A stretch of 64,000 bases of DNA from Nitrospira sp. (GTDB lineage Bacteria > Nitrospirota > Nitrospiria > Nitrospirales > Nitrospiraceae), in assembly GCA_009594865.1 (NCBI GenBank), contig VOPT01000002.1, forward strand, positions 1 through 64,000, written 5' to 3'. Shown in pieces: positions 16,744 to 25,320 of this stretch. Every line of letters starts with the position of its first letter. Position 1 is the stretch's first letter. The notes beneath the pieces are model-generated. The model was not told the DNA's origin and ran no database searches. It saw nothing but the letters and a program-made list of their open reading frames with translations. The translations under genes were made by a program, and so were the position numbers.

Positions 16744-17763
16744 ATGAGTAGTGATCTGCACCCGCTCACCTTACCCGACAACGGTGAGCTGCCCAAAACC
16801 GACGAACAGCCTGTAGCGGCGGCCGCCCCGAGCCACACGCCCTGGCTGACCATCATGCATTGGTTTGACTCCTGGGCCGGCATCGAGAACATGAAAACTG
16901 ATGCGGCCCCCGCCACGGTCGACTGGTTGCGGGCCATTCCTCTCATCACGGTCCACTTGATCTGCCTCGGCGTGTTCATCGTCGGCTGGAGCTGGGTTGC
17001 GGTCGGCGTCTGCGCGGCCTTTTATTTCGTGCGCATGTTCGCCATCACCGGGTGGTATCACCGATACTTTTCCCATCGGACGTTTAAAACGTCTCGCGCA
17101 TGCCAATTTGCCTTTGCCCTGCTCGGATCCTCATGCGCCCAACGGGGCCCGCTTTGGTGGGCCGGCCATCATCGCCACCATCACATCTATTCGGATAAGC
17201 CCGAAGATACGCATTCGGTGCGGCAGGGCGGATTTCTCTGGGCCCACATCGGCTGGATCAGCTCGAAGAAGTTCTTTCCGCCACGGCTGAAGAGCATCGG
17301 CGATTTTGCCAAGTTTCCTGAACTGCGGTTCCTGGATCGATTCGATACCCTGGTGCCGACGATCTGCGGATTCGGCATGTTCGGGCTAGGCAAATTGCTG
17401 GAAGCCTATGCGCCGGGGCTCGGTACCAATGGTCCTCAGATGCTGATCTGGGGATTCTTCGTCTCCACCGTCGCCCTGCTCCACGGCACCTGCACGATCA
17501 ATTCCTTGTCGCACGTGTATGGATCGCAGCGCTACAAGACCGGCGACGACAGCAAAAACAATTTCATTCTCGCCATGATCACCCTCGGCGAAGGCTGGCA
17601 CAACAATCACCACTACTATGCCGCCTCGACGCGGCAGGGGTTCTACTGGTGGGAAATCGACATCACCTACTACATACTTCGCGCCATGCAGGCGGTAGGA
17701 TTGGTATGGGATATCCGCGAAGTGCCGGTCCACGTACGAGAAGGGAAGAGTAAACTCGCCTGA
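16744..17763 (+). CDS. Acyl-CoA/acyl-lipid delta-9 fatty acid desaturase
   Basis: This 339-residue integral membrane di-iron enzyme introduces a cis double bond into saturated acyl chains. It has the three histidine boxes: HRYFSHR (about residue 106), HHRHHH (about 141) and GEGWHNNHH (about 284), between four hydrophobic segments. GGAGG precedes the ATG. The N-terminal 45 residues are hydrophilic. It is monocistronic, between its own promoter and a hairpin terminator, and probably tunes membrane fluidity. Confidence 0.93.
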   Translation: MSSDLHPLTLPDNGELPKTDEQPVAAAAPSHTPWLTIMHWFDSWAGIENMKTDAAPATVDWLRAIPLITVHLICLGVFIVGWSWVAVGVCAAFYFVRMFAITGWYHRYFSHRTFKTSRACQFAFALLGSSCAQRGPLWWAGHHRHHHIYSDKPEDTHSVRQGGFLWAHIGWISSKKFFPPRLKSIGDFAKFPELRFLDRFDTLVPTICGFGMFGLGKLLEAYAPGLGTNGPQMLIWGFFVSTVALLHGTCTINSLSHVYGSQRYKTGDDSKNNFILAMITLGEGWHNNHHYYAASTRQGFYWWEIDITYYILRAMQAVGLVWDIREVPVHVREGKSKLA

Positions 17764-17771
17764 TTCGCAGC

Positions 17772-17799
17772 GGGGGCGGCTAGCTCACTGCCCGCCCCC
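17772..17799. terminator. Hairpin between convergent genes
   Basis: GGGGGCGG (17772-17779) pairs with CCGCCCCC (17792-17799) around a 12-nt loop, directly after the desaturase stop and before the convergent gene. It lacks a U tract on both strands, so termination is plausible but not certain. Confidence 0.5.
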
Positions 17800-17809
17800 T
17801 CACTCCGCA

Positions 17810-18280
17810 CTACACCCACTCCGATTCATCCGCCGACCTTGATCTACTGCCGTACTGCGGCGCCAACCGAGCACGGATGTCACGGCTCGCGGCATCAATC
17901 TCAGCCACCTCTGCGGCCGTCGCGATCCACGCATCCTCCGGAATCAGTTCGATGCGATAATGATTCTTTCGCATCGAAAACCATTCGATGTACGGATGGG
18001 GCACCAGATGGGGATGAGGATCGAATGAGATGAGGCTCGCGTCTCCAATCTGCGGACTTTCGACATCTCCCAGCACCTGACCGGCCAGATCCTCGTCGGC
18101 GAACCGGCTGTTCTTGAAGCGGATCACCTGCCCAGCGATTTCTCCCCGGCAATTGCCCGCGAGATAAAAATCGATCGCGCCCAAAACGGCAAATGTGATC
18201 CGTCCGACGACCGTACCATCCTGTCGGTTGTCGAGAAATCCCTCTTGCACCCATCGGCTGTTGCCGAACTTTTGAGCCAT
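17810..18280 (-). CDS. Hypothetical protein downstream of EamA transporter
   Basis: This 156-residue soluble protein begins MAQKFGNSRWVQEGFLDNR and has a beta-rich feel (TVVGRITFAVLGAIDFYLAGNCRGEI ... AGQVIRF). GGGAG stands 6-10 nt before the ATG at 18280, which favours it over an upstream start. Its ATG lies 1 bp after the transporter stop, so the two are an operon. No known family is recognised. The C-terminus is Arg/Ser-rich. Confidence 0.75.
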   Translation of the reverse strand: MAQKFGNSRWVQEGFLDNRQDGTVVGRITFAVLGAIDFYLAGNCRGEIAGQVIRFKNSRFADEDLAGQVLGDVESPQIGDASLISFDPHPHLVPHPYIEWFSMRKNHYRIELIPEDAWIATAAEVAEIDAASRDIRARLAPQYGSRSRSADESEWV

Positions 18281-18281
18281 G

Positions 18282-19160
18282 TCATCTCCCTTCTGAACGC
18301 ACACTCACAGGTTGTGGAGTGGCCTGAGTCATCTCCTCGGGCACCCGCGATCCGAGCAGCACACCGCCCAGAATCATCGCGCTGCCGAACCATCCTTGTG
18401 CATCCAGGTTTTCTCCGAGAAAATACCATGCGAGCCAGGCTGCGATGGCCGGCTCCACGGCGAACAATAGTGCGACTTGTTGTGCCGGCAGAAGCTGTTG
18501 CGCCCACATCTGCACGGCGAACGCGCCCGTCGCGAGAATACCGGTGACCCCCAGGCCCAACAATAAGACACGGCTCGGCTCGAACATGATCGCCGTCGGC
18601 TGTTCCCACCACATCGCACCCAACATCGCGACAGTCATCATCACCAGTTGCCAGGCGAACAACGACACCGCGTCCGTCGTTCTGGTGTAGTGCTCCAGAC
18701 AGACCATGTGTGCCGCAAACGCCGCAGCGCTCCCGAGCGTCAGTAGATCGCCAAGATTAGCGGAGGCGGTGGGCTTGACGAGAAACCACAGCCCGATCAA
18801 CGCGATCCCATTCGAAATCCAGGTGTGCGCGCTCAAGCGACGCAGATACAAGGGAACGAACACGACATACAGCACGGTGATAAACGCCGAGTTGGAGGCG
18901 GTGGTCAAATGCAGGCCTATGGTCTGCAGCACATACCCCAGGAACAGCCAGAGGCTCGCAATGAGACTCATCCGCAGCATCGCGGCATCGCGCGTCAGTG
19001 TGCGGCGCAGGACGAACAGGACGGCGAAAACCACGAGCATACCGAGCAAAAATCGCAAGAACAGAAACGAGAGCGGTGTAATTTGTTCGAGGGCGGCCTT
19101 GGTGGCCGGAAATGTTGCGCCCCACACAAAGGTTGTGAGGAGAAGCGCAAGTTGAGGCAT
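18282..19160 (-). CDS. EamA (DMT superfamily) transporter
   Basis: This inner-membrane protein of about 292 residues has ten predicted helices in two EamA halves. The first half starts MPQLALLLTTFVWGATFPATK, with the family motif WGATFPATK; the second half has AVEPAIAAWLAWYFLGENLDAQGWFGSAMILGG, with the Glu-Pro motif. Members export metabolites or drugs. The substrate cannot be told. The start used is the ATG at 19160; a TTG at 19187 is an alternative. It is translationally close to the gene downstream. Confidence 0.9.
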   Translation of the reverse strand: MPQLALLLTTFVWGATFPATKAALEQITPLSFLFLRFLLGMLVVFAVLFVLRRTLTRDAAMLRMSLIASLWLFLGYVLQTIGLHLTTASNSAFITVLYVVFVPLYLRRLSAHTWISNGIALIGLWFLVKPTASANLGDLLTLGSAAAFAAHMVCLEHYTRTTDAVSLFAWQLVMMTVAMLGAMWWEQPTAIMFEPSRVLLLGLGVTGILATGAFAVQMWAQQLLPAQQVALLFAVEPAIAAWLAWYFLGENLDAQGWFGSAMILGGVLLGSRVPEEMTQATPQPVSVRSEGR

Positions 19161-19255
19161 GGTCAGGCGATTGGACGTGTTGAGCAATGAACCGGAGACG
19201 GCGCGGTCGGAAGCCGGCGGGGGTCTACCGACTCAGCACTGTCATGTGAAGTCGA

Positions 19256-19459
19256 TTAGGGTTTGCAGAGCGCGCATTTGCGCTCATCGGTGGTCCCCGC
19301 CTGTTCCATCGCCGCGAGCGCGCGTTCTTTATCTGGATAGTCGAACCAGCCGCCCTCCCAGAAATCGCTACTCGAAATGCTGGAAGGCACCTCCGAACAA
19401 CGGTCCCGATGAAGCGTGACTCGATCGATCGCGCGTGCAATGTGGATCCAATAGACCAT
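19256..19459 (-). CDS. Small Cys-rich protein (67 aa)
   Basis: The sequence MVYWIHIARAIDRVTLHRDRC ... FWEGGWFDYPDKERALAAMEQAG ... RKCALCKP carries a His-rich start, a single Cys22 and a C-terminal CxxC. It looks like a compact domain that may bind zinc or form a disulfide. GGGG stands upstream of the ATG at 19459. The family is not recognised; the frame extends upstream to 19573 without coding character. Confidence 0.65.
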   Translation of the reverse strand: MVYWIHIARAIDRVTLHRDRCSEVPSSISSSDFWEGGWFDYPDKERALAAMEQAGTTDERKCALCKP

Positions 19460-19606
19460 GGTACCCCGTCGAACTCTGTCGTCAGGACCGTCGCAGCCCA
19501 ACCCTACCACGCACCTCTCGGAGAGAGCAATGCGGGGAACGTACCAAGCCGCAACGACCCGCGACAGTAACACACATGAATGTGGGATGAACCCAGGAGG
19601 TACGTG

Positions 19607-19783
19607 CTAGGGCAGGAGCTGCCACTCGTCCTTCTCGATCACGGTCTTGACGCCGGTCTGGAGTTTCTTGACGTCTTTCTCTTCGAACAGACGCATATAG
19701 CGCTCGATCCGGTCCGGATCGTCGATACGCTCTTCCTGCATAACACCGCCATTGCCTTTGTACTTCCGGATTAACAGGGGCAT
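19607..19783 (-). CDS. Small acidic/basic protein, 58 aa
   Basis: This is a very short gene. Translation starts MPLLIRKYKGNGGVMQEER and ends KTVIEKDEWQLLP. AAGGAG stands 7 nt before the ATG, and charged amphipathic composition (DDPDRIERYMRLFEEKD) is protein-like. It has no signal peptide. It is divergent from the FmdB-type gene at 19954. Function unknown. Confidence 0.7.
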   Translation of the reverse strand: MPLLIRKYKGNGGVMQEERIDDPDRIERYMRLFEEKDVKKLQTGVKTVIEKDEWQLLP

Positions 19784-19953
19784 TTCAACCGCTCCTTCAA
19801 TTGTAGCTCGCGTTTCGACACAAAGATTCGGTACAATAGTGCAAAGTTACACACAGGGTCAAGCGTTTCCAAACAGAGAACCGCTTTCTCTCGGTCATCC
19901 CCTCCAGGGACGGCCATCGAGTGCCAGTCTTCTCCAGCTTGAAGGAGTCGGCA

Positions 19954-20268
19954 ATGCCGGTCTACGAATATCGCTGCGAACAATGTACCCATCGGTTCGA
20001 GGCCACACAATCCATCCATGCGCGGCCGGACGATACGGTCTGCCCACAGTGCAACAACATGGGGGCAACCCGGATCTTGTCCGCGTTCGCCTCGAAGGTC
20101 AAAGGCAGCCACAAGCCGGGGTTTGAGGAAATCAAAGCGTACGACATGCTCAATGAACGCATGGATCGCTTCTCCAAACTTCCGCCCGCCATGGGCAAAC
20201 GCGTGGACGTGTCGCCGGAGATGATGTCCGGCGCGGTCACCCCGACAGACAGCAGCCCAGACTCCTAG
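19954..20268 (+). CDS. FmdB-family zinc-ribbon protein
   Basis: This 104-residue protein starts MPVYEYRCEQCTHRFEATQ, the usual FmdB/CxxC_CXXC_SSSS N-terminus, with CEQC and CPQC knuckles for one zinc ion. The tail is about 60 residues, with Met, Lys and Pro. AAGGAG before the ATG at 19954 selects this start. FmdB members are putative regulators; the first (formamidase operon) was studied in Methylophilus. Its role here is unknown. Confidence 0.9.
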   Translation: MPVYEYRCEQCTHRFEATQSIHARPDDTVCPQCNNMGATRILSAFASKVKGSHKPGFEEIKAYDMLNERMDRFSKLPPAMGKRVDVSPEMMSGAVTPTDSSPDS

Positions 20269-20365
20269 CGAAGAGGGTGCGTGAGCGGAAGGGGCCATTG
20301 CCCCGATCTGCCGCGCCGCAATGCCCCGGAACGCCAGTCAGGGGCGAGAGGGAGAATTGTTCAGC

Positions 20366-21190
20366 ATGTATTCGCGTATCAGTGCTTTCCTTTGTGCCGG
20401 ACTCCTCCTTCTGTCAGGGCTGCCGACCTCAGCCGAAGTAGCCGGCTCCATGGTGATCGCCGGGCATGGACCCGAGCAGCACGTGATGGAATCCCTGGCG
20501 CACGCATTCGAAAAAGCGAATCCCCGCGCCTATATCGATGTCGTCTGGGACGACAACTCCAAACCGCTCGACATGGTCAAAGCCAAGCAGGCGCATATCG
20601 CCGTCACAGGCGCCTCGGCAAACGGACTGCGCTCCGTCCAAATCGCGTGGGACGGCATCGCCATCATGGTCCATCGGTCAAACTTCACCAAAGAAGCGAC
20701 CAAACAGGAGATCGCCGACCTCTTTTCCGGAAAATATAAAATCTGGTCCGACCTGGGCGGACCGGACACCAAAGTGCTGCTCATCGACCGGCCGCGCAAT
20801 GAGAATAACCGCGATGCCTTTGAGCAACTCCTGGGCATTACCGGTAAAATTCCCGACAGCACCAAAGTGATCGCAAAGGACGAGAAGGTCATCAAAACCA
20901 TCGCCGGGACTCTGCCGCCCCATTCTGCCGTCAGCTATCTGTCTCTGGGCCAGGCCCTGGAAGCCGTCGCCTCCGGCGTGCCGGTGCGCCTGCTCCCCGT
21001 CGATAAAGTGGAACCGGAAACACCGACGGTCAAGGACGGCCGGTACTCGTTACGCCGACCGCTCCTTCTCATTTCGAATGCGGACACCGACCCGCTCGTG
21101 ACCGCGTTTGAACAATTTGCCCTGTCGGACGAAGGCCAGAAAATCATCAGCGAATCATATACGCCGCTCCCGAAGTCATCATCTCCCTAA
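20366..21190 (+). CDS. PstS-like periplasmic substrate-binding protein
   Basis: This 274-residue secreted protein has a signal peptide (MYSRISAFLCAGLLLLSGLPTSAEV) and a type II periplasmic-binding fold: GSMVIAGHGPEQHVMESLAHAFEKAN, then the family segment KQEIADLFSGKYKIWSDLGG and IDRPRNENNRDAFEQLLG. This is the PBP-like (phosphate ABC substrate-binding) domain. No permease or ATPase gene is adjacent, so it may be an orphan receptor. The gene for an IPT/TIG protein follows 12 bp after. Confidence 0.85.
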   Translation: MYSRISAFLCAGLLLLSGLPTSAEVAGSMVIAGHGPEQHVMESLAHAFEKANPRAYIDVVWDDNSKPLDMVKAKQAHIAVTGASANGLRSVQIAWDGIAIMVHRSNFTKEATKQEIADLFSGKYKIWSDLGGPDTKVLLIDRPRNENNRDAFEQLLGITGKIPDSTKVIAKDEKVIKTIAGTLPPHSAVSYLSLGQALEAVASGVPVRLLPVDKVEPETPTVKDGRYSLRRPLLLISNADTDPLVTAFEQFALSDEGQKIISESYTPLPKSSSP

Positions 21191-21202
21191 TAGGAGGCTT
21201 TC

Positions 21203-21658
21203 ATGCGCACACTTATGACCGTTGTCCTCGGCTCCGCGTTTGCTCTCGGCACCATCTGTCTTGCCGTCCCTTCAGCCCAGGCTCAGGAAGGAGCCATGGT
21301 GGAAGGCGCCGGCTACACGATGTTCAACACCGAATCGATCAAGGGGTCGGACACCAACAAGCTTGAGAAGGATCCGGTCTGCGATCGCTCGAAGCGTCCT
21401 TCCATCGGCAAAGTAGAGCCAGATGAAGCGAAACCCGGTGATAAAATCGTGATCAAAGGCGAAAACTTCGGCAGCAAGGAATGTTTCCACGGGGTGACGT
21501 TCAGCGCGGCGCCCAAAGATAAGATCGAGTACCAGTTCGTGAATGAATCGACGATTGAGGCCGTCGTGCCGGATGCGAAGGCCGGCATGTCATTCATCAT
21601 CGTCGTAGCCGGCGGCGGCAGTGCGCAATCGAAGCCGCTCCTCATTCAGGCCAAGTAA
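21203..21658 (+). CDS. Secreted IPT/TIG-domain protein
   Basis: This 151-residue protein has a signal peptide cleaved after AQA (residues 1-27). An IPT/TIG immunoglobulin-like domain follows (RPSIGKVEPDEAKPGDKIVIKGENFG ... STIEAVVPDAKAGMSFIIVVAGGG, about 66-150). Two cysteines in the mature protein (PVCDRS and KECFHG) could form a disulfide. GGAGG precedes the ATG. It is probably cotranscribed with the PstS-like gene. Function is likely extracytoplasmic adhesion or binding, by inference. Confidence 0.85.
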   Translation: MRTLMTVVLGSAFALGTICLAVPSAQAQEGAMVEGAGYTMFNTESIKGSDTNKLEKDPVCDRSKRPSIGKVEPDEAKPGDKIVIKGENFGSKECFHGVTFSAAPKDKIEYQFVNESTIEAVVPDAKAGMSFIIVVAGGGSAQSKPLLIQAK

Positions 21659-21668
21659 TCACGGCCAT

Positions 21669-21693
21669 GGCAGGAGGCGCTGCGCCTCCTGCC
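21669..21693 (+). terminator. Hairpin after IPT/TIG gene
   Basis: GGCAGGAGGCG (21669-21679) and CGCCTCCTGCC (21683-21693) form an 11-bp perfect stem with a 3-nt loop, 10 bp after the stop codon. No run of T follows, so it may be Rho-assisted. Confidence 0.55.
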
Positions 21694-21828
21694 CGATTCG
21701 TGTCCTCCCGGCTACCATTTCGCCCGCCGTCGTCTCGACAACTCTCTTGACCCTATGCTAGGTTACGCGATCTTTTCGGGAGGCGACCCAGAGGTGAGCT
21801 CCGGCTCCGAACCTCGCGCAAGCTCAGC

Positions 21829-23247
21829 ATGTTCCGCAAGATCCTTATTGCCAACCGTGGCGAAATCGCCATGCGCATCATCCGCGGCTGCCGCGAGCTC
21901 AACATCGCGACAGCGGCGATCTATTCCGAGGCCGACTCGTCCGGCATCTACGTCAAGAAGGCCGACGAATCCTATCTCGTAGGTCCCGGCCCGGTTAAAG
22001 GGTTTCTGGACGGCAAACAGATCGTGGAAATTGCGAAGCGCATCGGTGCCGACGCGATCCATCCCGGTTATGGGTTCCTTTCGGAAAACGCCAAATTCGC
22101 CCGGCTCTGCCATGCCTCGGGGATCACCTTCATCGGGCCTTCGCCGGAAACGATCGACCTCATGGGCAGTAAGGTCAAGGCCAGGCAGATAGCCCAGCAG
22201 GCAGGCCTCCCGATTGTGCCCGGCACCGAAGGCGGCGTCACCAGCATCGAAGAGGCGCTGGAGTTCGTCCACCGGATCAATTACCCGGTCATGATCAAGG
22301 CCAGCGCCGGCGGTGGTGGACGCGGGCTGCGCGTGGTCCGCTCCGACCAGGAACTGCGCGAAAATATGGAAGTCGCGGCACGGGAAGCGCTGGCGGCGTT
22401 CGGCGACGGCAGCATTTTCATCGAAAAGTACATCGAGCGTCCGCACCATATCGAATTTCAGATCCTGGGCGACAAACACGGCAACATCATCCACCTCGGC
22501 GAGCGGGATTGTTCGATTCAGCGTCGACACCAGAAACTGATCGAAATTGCTCCCTCACTGGTCCTGACGGCCAAATTGCGCGCGCAGATGGGTGAAGCCG
22601 CCATCGCCATCGCAAAAGCCGTGAAGTACGACAATGCCGGCACGGTAGAGTTCCTCCTCGACCATGAAGGGCATTTCTATTTCATGGAGATGAACCCACG
22701 CCTGCAGGTCGAACATACCGTCACGGAACAGATTACGGCCATCGACATCGTTCGCAATCAGATTTCCATCGCGGCAGGCAAACCATTGGAGATCCGGCAA
22801 AAGGATGTCACGCTGCAAGGCCACGCGATCCAATGCCGCATCAATGCCGAAGACCCGCGGAATAACTTTATGCCGTGCACCGGCACCGTCACCGCCTATC
22901 TTTCTCCCGGTGGTATCGGGGTCCGTATCGATGGCGCGGTGTACCGTGACTATACGATTCCACCGTACTATGACGCGTTGCTGGCGAAACTCACCGTGCG
23001 TGGACGCACCTGGGAGGAAGCCGTGAGCCGCATGCGGCGTTCGCTCGAAGAATACGTCCTGCGTGGCGTGAAAACGACCATTCCGTTCATGAAGAACGTG
23101 ATGATGGAACAGGATTTCCAGGCGGGACGATTCGATACCTCTTATCTGGAAACCCATCCGGACCTGTATCAATACGAAGAATCCGAGGAGCCTGAGGACC
23201 TGGTGTTGGCGATTTCCGCAGCAATCGCCGCCTACGAAGGACTCTGA
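21829..23247 (+). CDS. pycA: Biotin carboxylase subunit of pyruvate carboxylase
   Basis: This 472-residue enzyme uses ATP and bicarbonate to carboxylate biotin. Evidence is MFRKILIANRGEIAMRIIRGCREL, the ATP-grasp loop KASAGGGGRGLRVVRS, EKYIERPHHIEFQ, RDCSIQRRHQK and FMEMNPRLQVEHTVTE. Length fits AccC and the PycA of two-subunit pyruvate carboxylases. The next gene, 72 bp on, encodes the carboxyltransferase with the biotin carrier, so a role in oxaloacetate formation is more likely than in malonyl-CoA synthesis. It could also act as CfiB, the 2-oxoglutarate carboxylase of some reductive-TCA organisms. Confidence 0.9.
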   Translation: MFRKILIANRGEIAMRIIRGCRELNIATAAIYSEADSSGIYVKKADESYLVGPGPVKGFLDGKQIVEIAKRIGADAIHPGYGFLSENAKFARLCHASGITFIGPSPETIDLMGSKVKARQIAQQAGLPIVPGTEGGVTSIEEALEFVHRINYPVMIKASAGGGGRGLRVVRSDQELRENMEVAAREALAAFGDGSIFIEKYIERPHHIEFQILGDKHGNIIHLGERDCSIQRRHQKLIEIAPSLVLTAKLRAQMGEAAIAIAKAVKYDNAGTVEFLLDHEGHFYFMEMNPRLQVEHTVTEQITAIDIVRNQISIAAGKPLEIRQKDVTLQGHAIQCRINAEDPRNNFMPCTGTVTAYLSPGGIGVRIDGAVYRDYTIPPYYDALLAKLTVRGRTWEEAVSRMRRSLEEYVLRGVKTTIPFMKNVMMEQDFQAGRFDTSYLETHPDLYQYEESEEPEDLVLAISAAIAAYEGL

Positions 23248-23319
23248 CCTCTCAGCCACCAGGCACACAGCACCTCAACCCTGTTACGCGAGCGATTCCG
23301 CCGCCCCGAGGCCGTCAGT

Positions 23320-25317
23320 ATGGCAACGAAAAAGACCAAGAAAACTCTATCGAAAAAACCTCTCCCAAAGAGGCCCGCGCCAGCCAAGTCGACCAAAGCC
23401 ACCAAACCGGCTCCAACACGCGCTGGCTCTGCCGCCTCCCCGGAAAAGTCCACGCTGAACCTCGTTCCGGCACCGGCCAAGAAACTCTTGATGACGGAAG
23501 TCGCCTTGCGGGACGGTCATCAATGTCTGCTCGCCACCAGGATGCGCACCGAAGACATGCTGCCCATCGCCCAGAAACTGGACTCGGTGGGATTCTGGTC
23601 CCTGGAAGTCTGGGGCGGCGCAACCTTCGACACCTGCCTGCGGTTCCTCAAAGAGGATCCCTGGGAACGGCTGCGCGCGCTCCGTGCCGCGATGCCGAAA
23701 ACAAAGCTGCAGATGCTGTTGCGGGGACAGAACCTCGTGGGCTACCGGCATTACGCCGACGACGTGCTCGACAAATTCATCGAACGCTCGGCCGCCAATG
23801 GTATCGACGTCTTCCGCATTTTCGATGCCCTCAACGATGTGCGTAATCTGGAACGCGCCATCCGCGAGGTCAAAGCCTGCGAGAAACACGTCGAGGCGGC
23901 GATTTCCTATACGACAAGTCCCGTCCATCGCTTGGATGGATTCGTCACGATGGGCAAACGCCTAGAAGATCTTGGCGCCGACACGATCTGCATCAAGGAT
24001 ATGGCCGGACTGCTGGCGCCGGTGGATGCCTACCGTTTGGTCAAGAGTTTGAAAGCAGCGGTTCGCGTTCCCATCCACCTCCATTCCCATTACACGTCGG
24101 GCATGGGCACCATGACCGCGCTGATGGCGGTCATGGCGGGATTGGATCTCCTGGACACGTCCATTTCGCCGCTGGCGGGAGGGGCCTCGCATCCGCCGAC
24201 CGAATCGATGGTCGCAGCATTACGCGGCACCCCGTACGACAGCCAATTGGACCTGCAAGACCTGCAGCCCATCGCGGAACATTTCCGGACGGTGCGCCGG
24301 AAGTACCGGCAATTCGAAAGCGACTTCACGGGCGTGGACGCGGAAATTCTGACCTCCCAAATACCCGGCGGCATGCTGTCCAATCTCGCCGCGCAATTGG
24401 CGGAGCAAAACGCACTCGACCGGATGAAGGAAGTCATGGACGAAATTCCCCGTGTGCGGAAGGACATGGGGTACCCGCCGCTCGTCACGCCGACCAGCCA
24501 AATCGTCGGCACCCAGGCCACACTCAATGTGCTGACCGGCGAACAGGGCGAGCGCTATAAAGTCATCACGACGGAAACCAAGAACTACTTCCTCGGCCTC
24601 TACGGCCGTGCGCCGGGCCCTCTCGATAAAGAGATCATGGCACGGGCCATCGGCGACGAAGAACCGGTGAAAGGTCGGCCGGCGGACCGTCTGGAATCAG
24701 AGTTTGAAAAACTCAAAAAGGACATGCCGGAATCCGCGACGACCCTGGAAGACCAGTTGTCCTTCGCTCTGTTTCCGGCCATCGCGCGGGACTTCTTCGA
24801 GGCGCGCGAGCAGGGCAACCTGCAGCCGGAACCGCTGGAACCGACCGACACCAAGGGGCCAGCCGTCGCGCACGATCTCCATCTCGCGCCGGCCGAATTC
24901 AACATTACGGTCCATGGTGAGAATTACCATGTCGTCGTCTCAGGCTCAGGCCGCACCACCGACGGCCGCAAGCCCTATTACATTCGCGTCAACGACCGAT
25001 TGCAGGAAGTCTCCCTCGAACCGCTCCAGGAAGTGTTGGCCGGCGTGCCGGAATCTCCCGAAGCCGGAAGCACCTCGAAGCCGAAACGTCCCCGGCCGAC
25101 GAAACCCGGCGATGTCGCCCCTCCCATGCCAGGTCGTGTGGTGAAGGTGCTGGTCACGGACGGCGCCCAGGTCAAAACGGGCGACCCGCTCTTGATCATC
25201 GAGGCCATGAAGATGGAGAGCCAGGTTCCGGCTCCCATGGATGGACGGGTCACCGCGATCCTTGTCGCCGAGGGCGACAACGTGAAGATCGACGAAACCG
25301 TCATTCAATTGGAGTAG
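23320..25317 (+). CDS. pycB: Pyruvate carboxylase subunit B (carboxyltransferase + biotin carrier)
   Basis: This 665-residue protein has a Lys/Pro/Ala-rich disordered head (residues 1-50), a carboxyltransferase TIM barrel (about 55-330, starting LMTEVALRDGHQCLLATRMRT), a conserved carboxylase domain and a C-terminal biotinyl domain. EAMKMES holds the biotinylated Lys at about residue 631. It transfers carboxyl from biotin to pyruvate (or an analogous 2-oxo acid). The domain order equals PycB, OadA and CfiA. Membrane subunits of a sodium-pumping decarboxylase are absent, which favours a soluble carboxylase. It pairs with pycA. Confidence 0.9.
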   Translation: MATKKTKKTLSKKPLPKRPAPAKSTKATKPAPTRAGSAASPEKSTLNLVPAPAKKLLMTEVALRDGHQCLLATRMRTEDMLPIAQKLDSVGFWSLEVWGGATFDTCLRFLKEDPWERLRALRAAMPKTKLQMLLRGQNLVGYRHYADDVLDKFIERSAANGIDVFRIFDALNDVRNLERAIREVKACEKHVEAAISYTTSPVHRLDGFVTMGKRLEDLGADTICIKDMAGLLAPVDAYRLVKSLKAAVRVPIHLHSHYTSGMGTMTALMAVMAGLDLLDTSISPLAGGASHPPTESMVAALRGTPYDSQLDLQDLQPIAEHFRTVRRKYRQFESDFTGVDAEILTSQIPGGMLSNLAAQLAEQNALDRMKEVMDEIPRVRKDMGYPPLVTPTSQIVGTQATLNVLTGEQGERYKVITTETKNYFLGLYGRAPGPLDKEIMARAIGDEEPVKGRPADRLESEFEKLKKDMPESATTLEDQLSFALFPAIARDFFEAREQGNLQPEPLEPTDTKGPAVAHDLHLAPAEFNITVHGENYHVVVSGSGRTTDGRKPYYIRVNDRLQEVSLEPLQEVLAGVPESPEAGSTSKPKRPRPTKPGDVAPPMPGRVVKVLVTDGAQVKTGDPLLIIEAMKMESQVPAPMDGRVTAILVAEGDNVKIDETVIQLE

Positions 25318-25320
25318 CCG

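Noticed and set aside
21829..23247. Acetyl-CoA carboxylase subunit AccC
   Set aside because: Sequence alone allows it, but the next gene is a carboxyltransferase with biotin carrier and no accB is present, so the pyruvate carboxylase reading is preferred.
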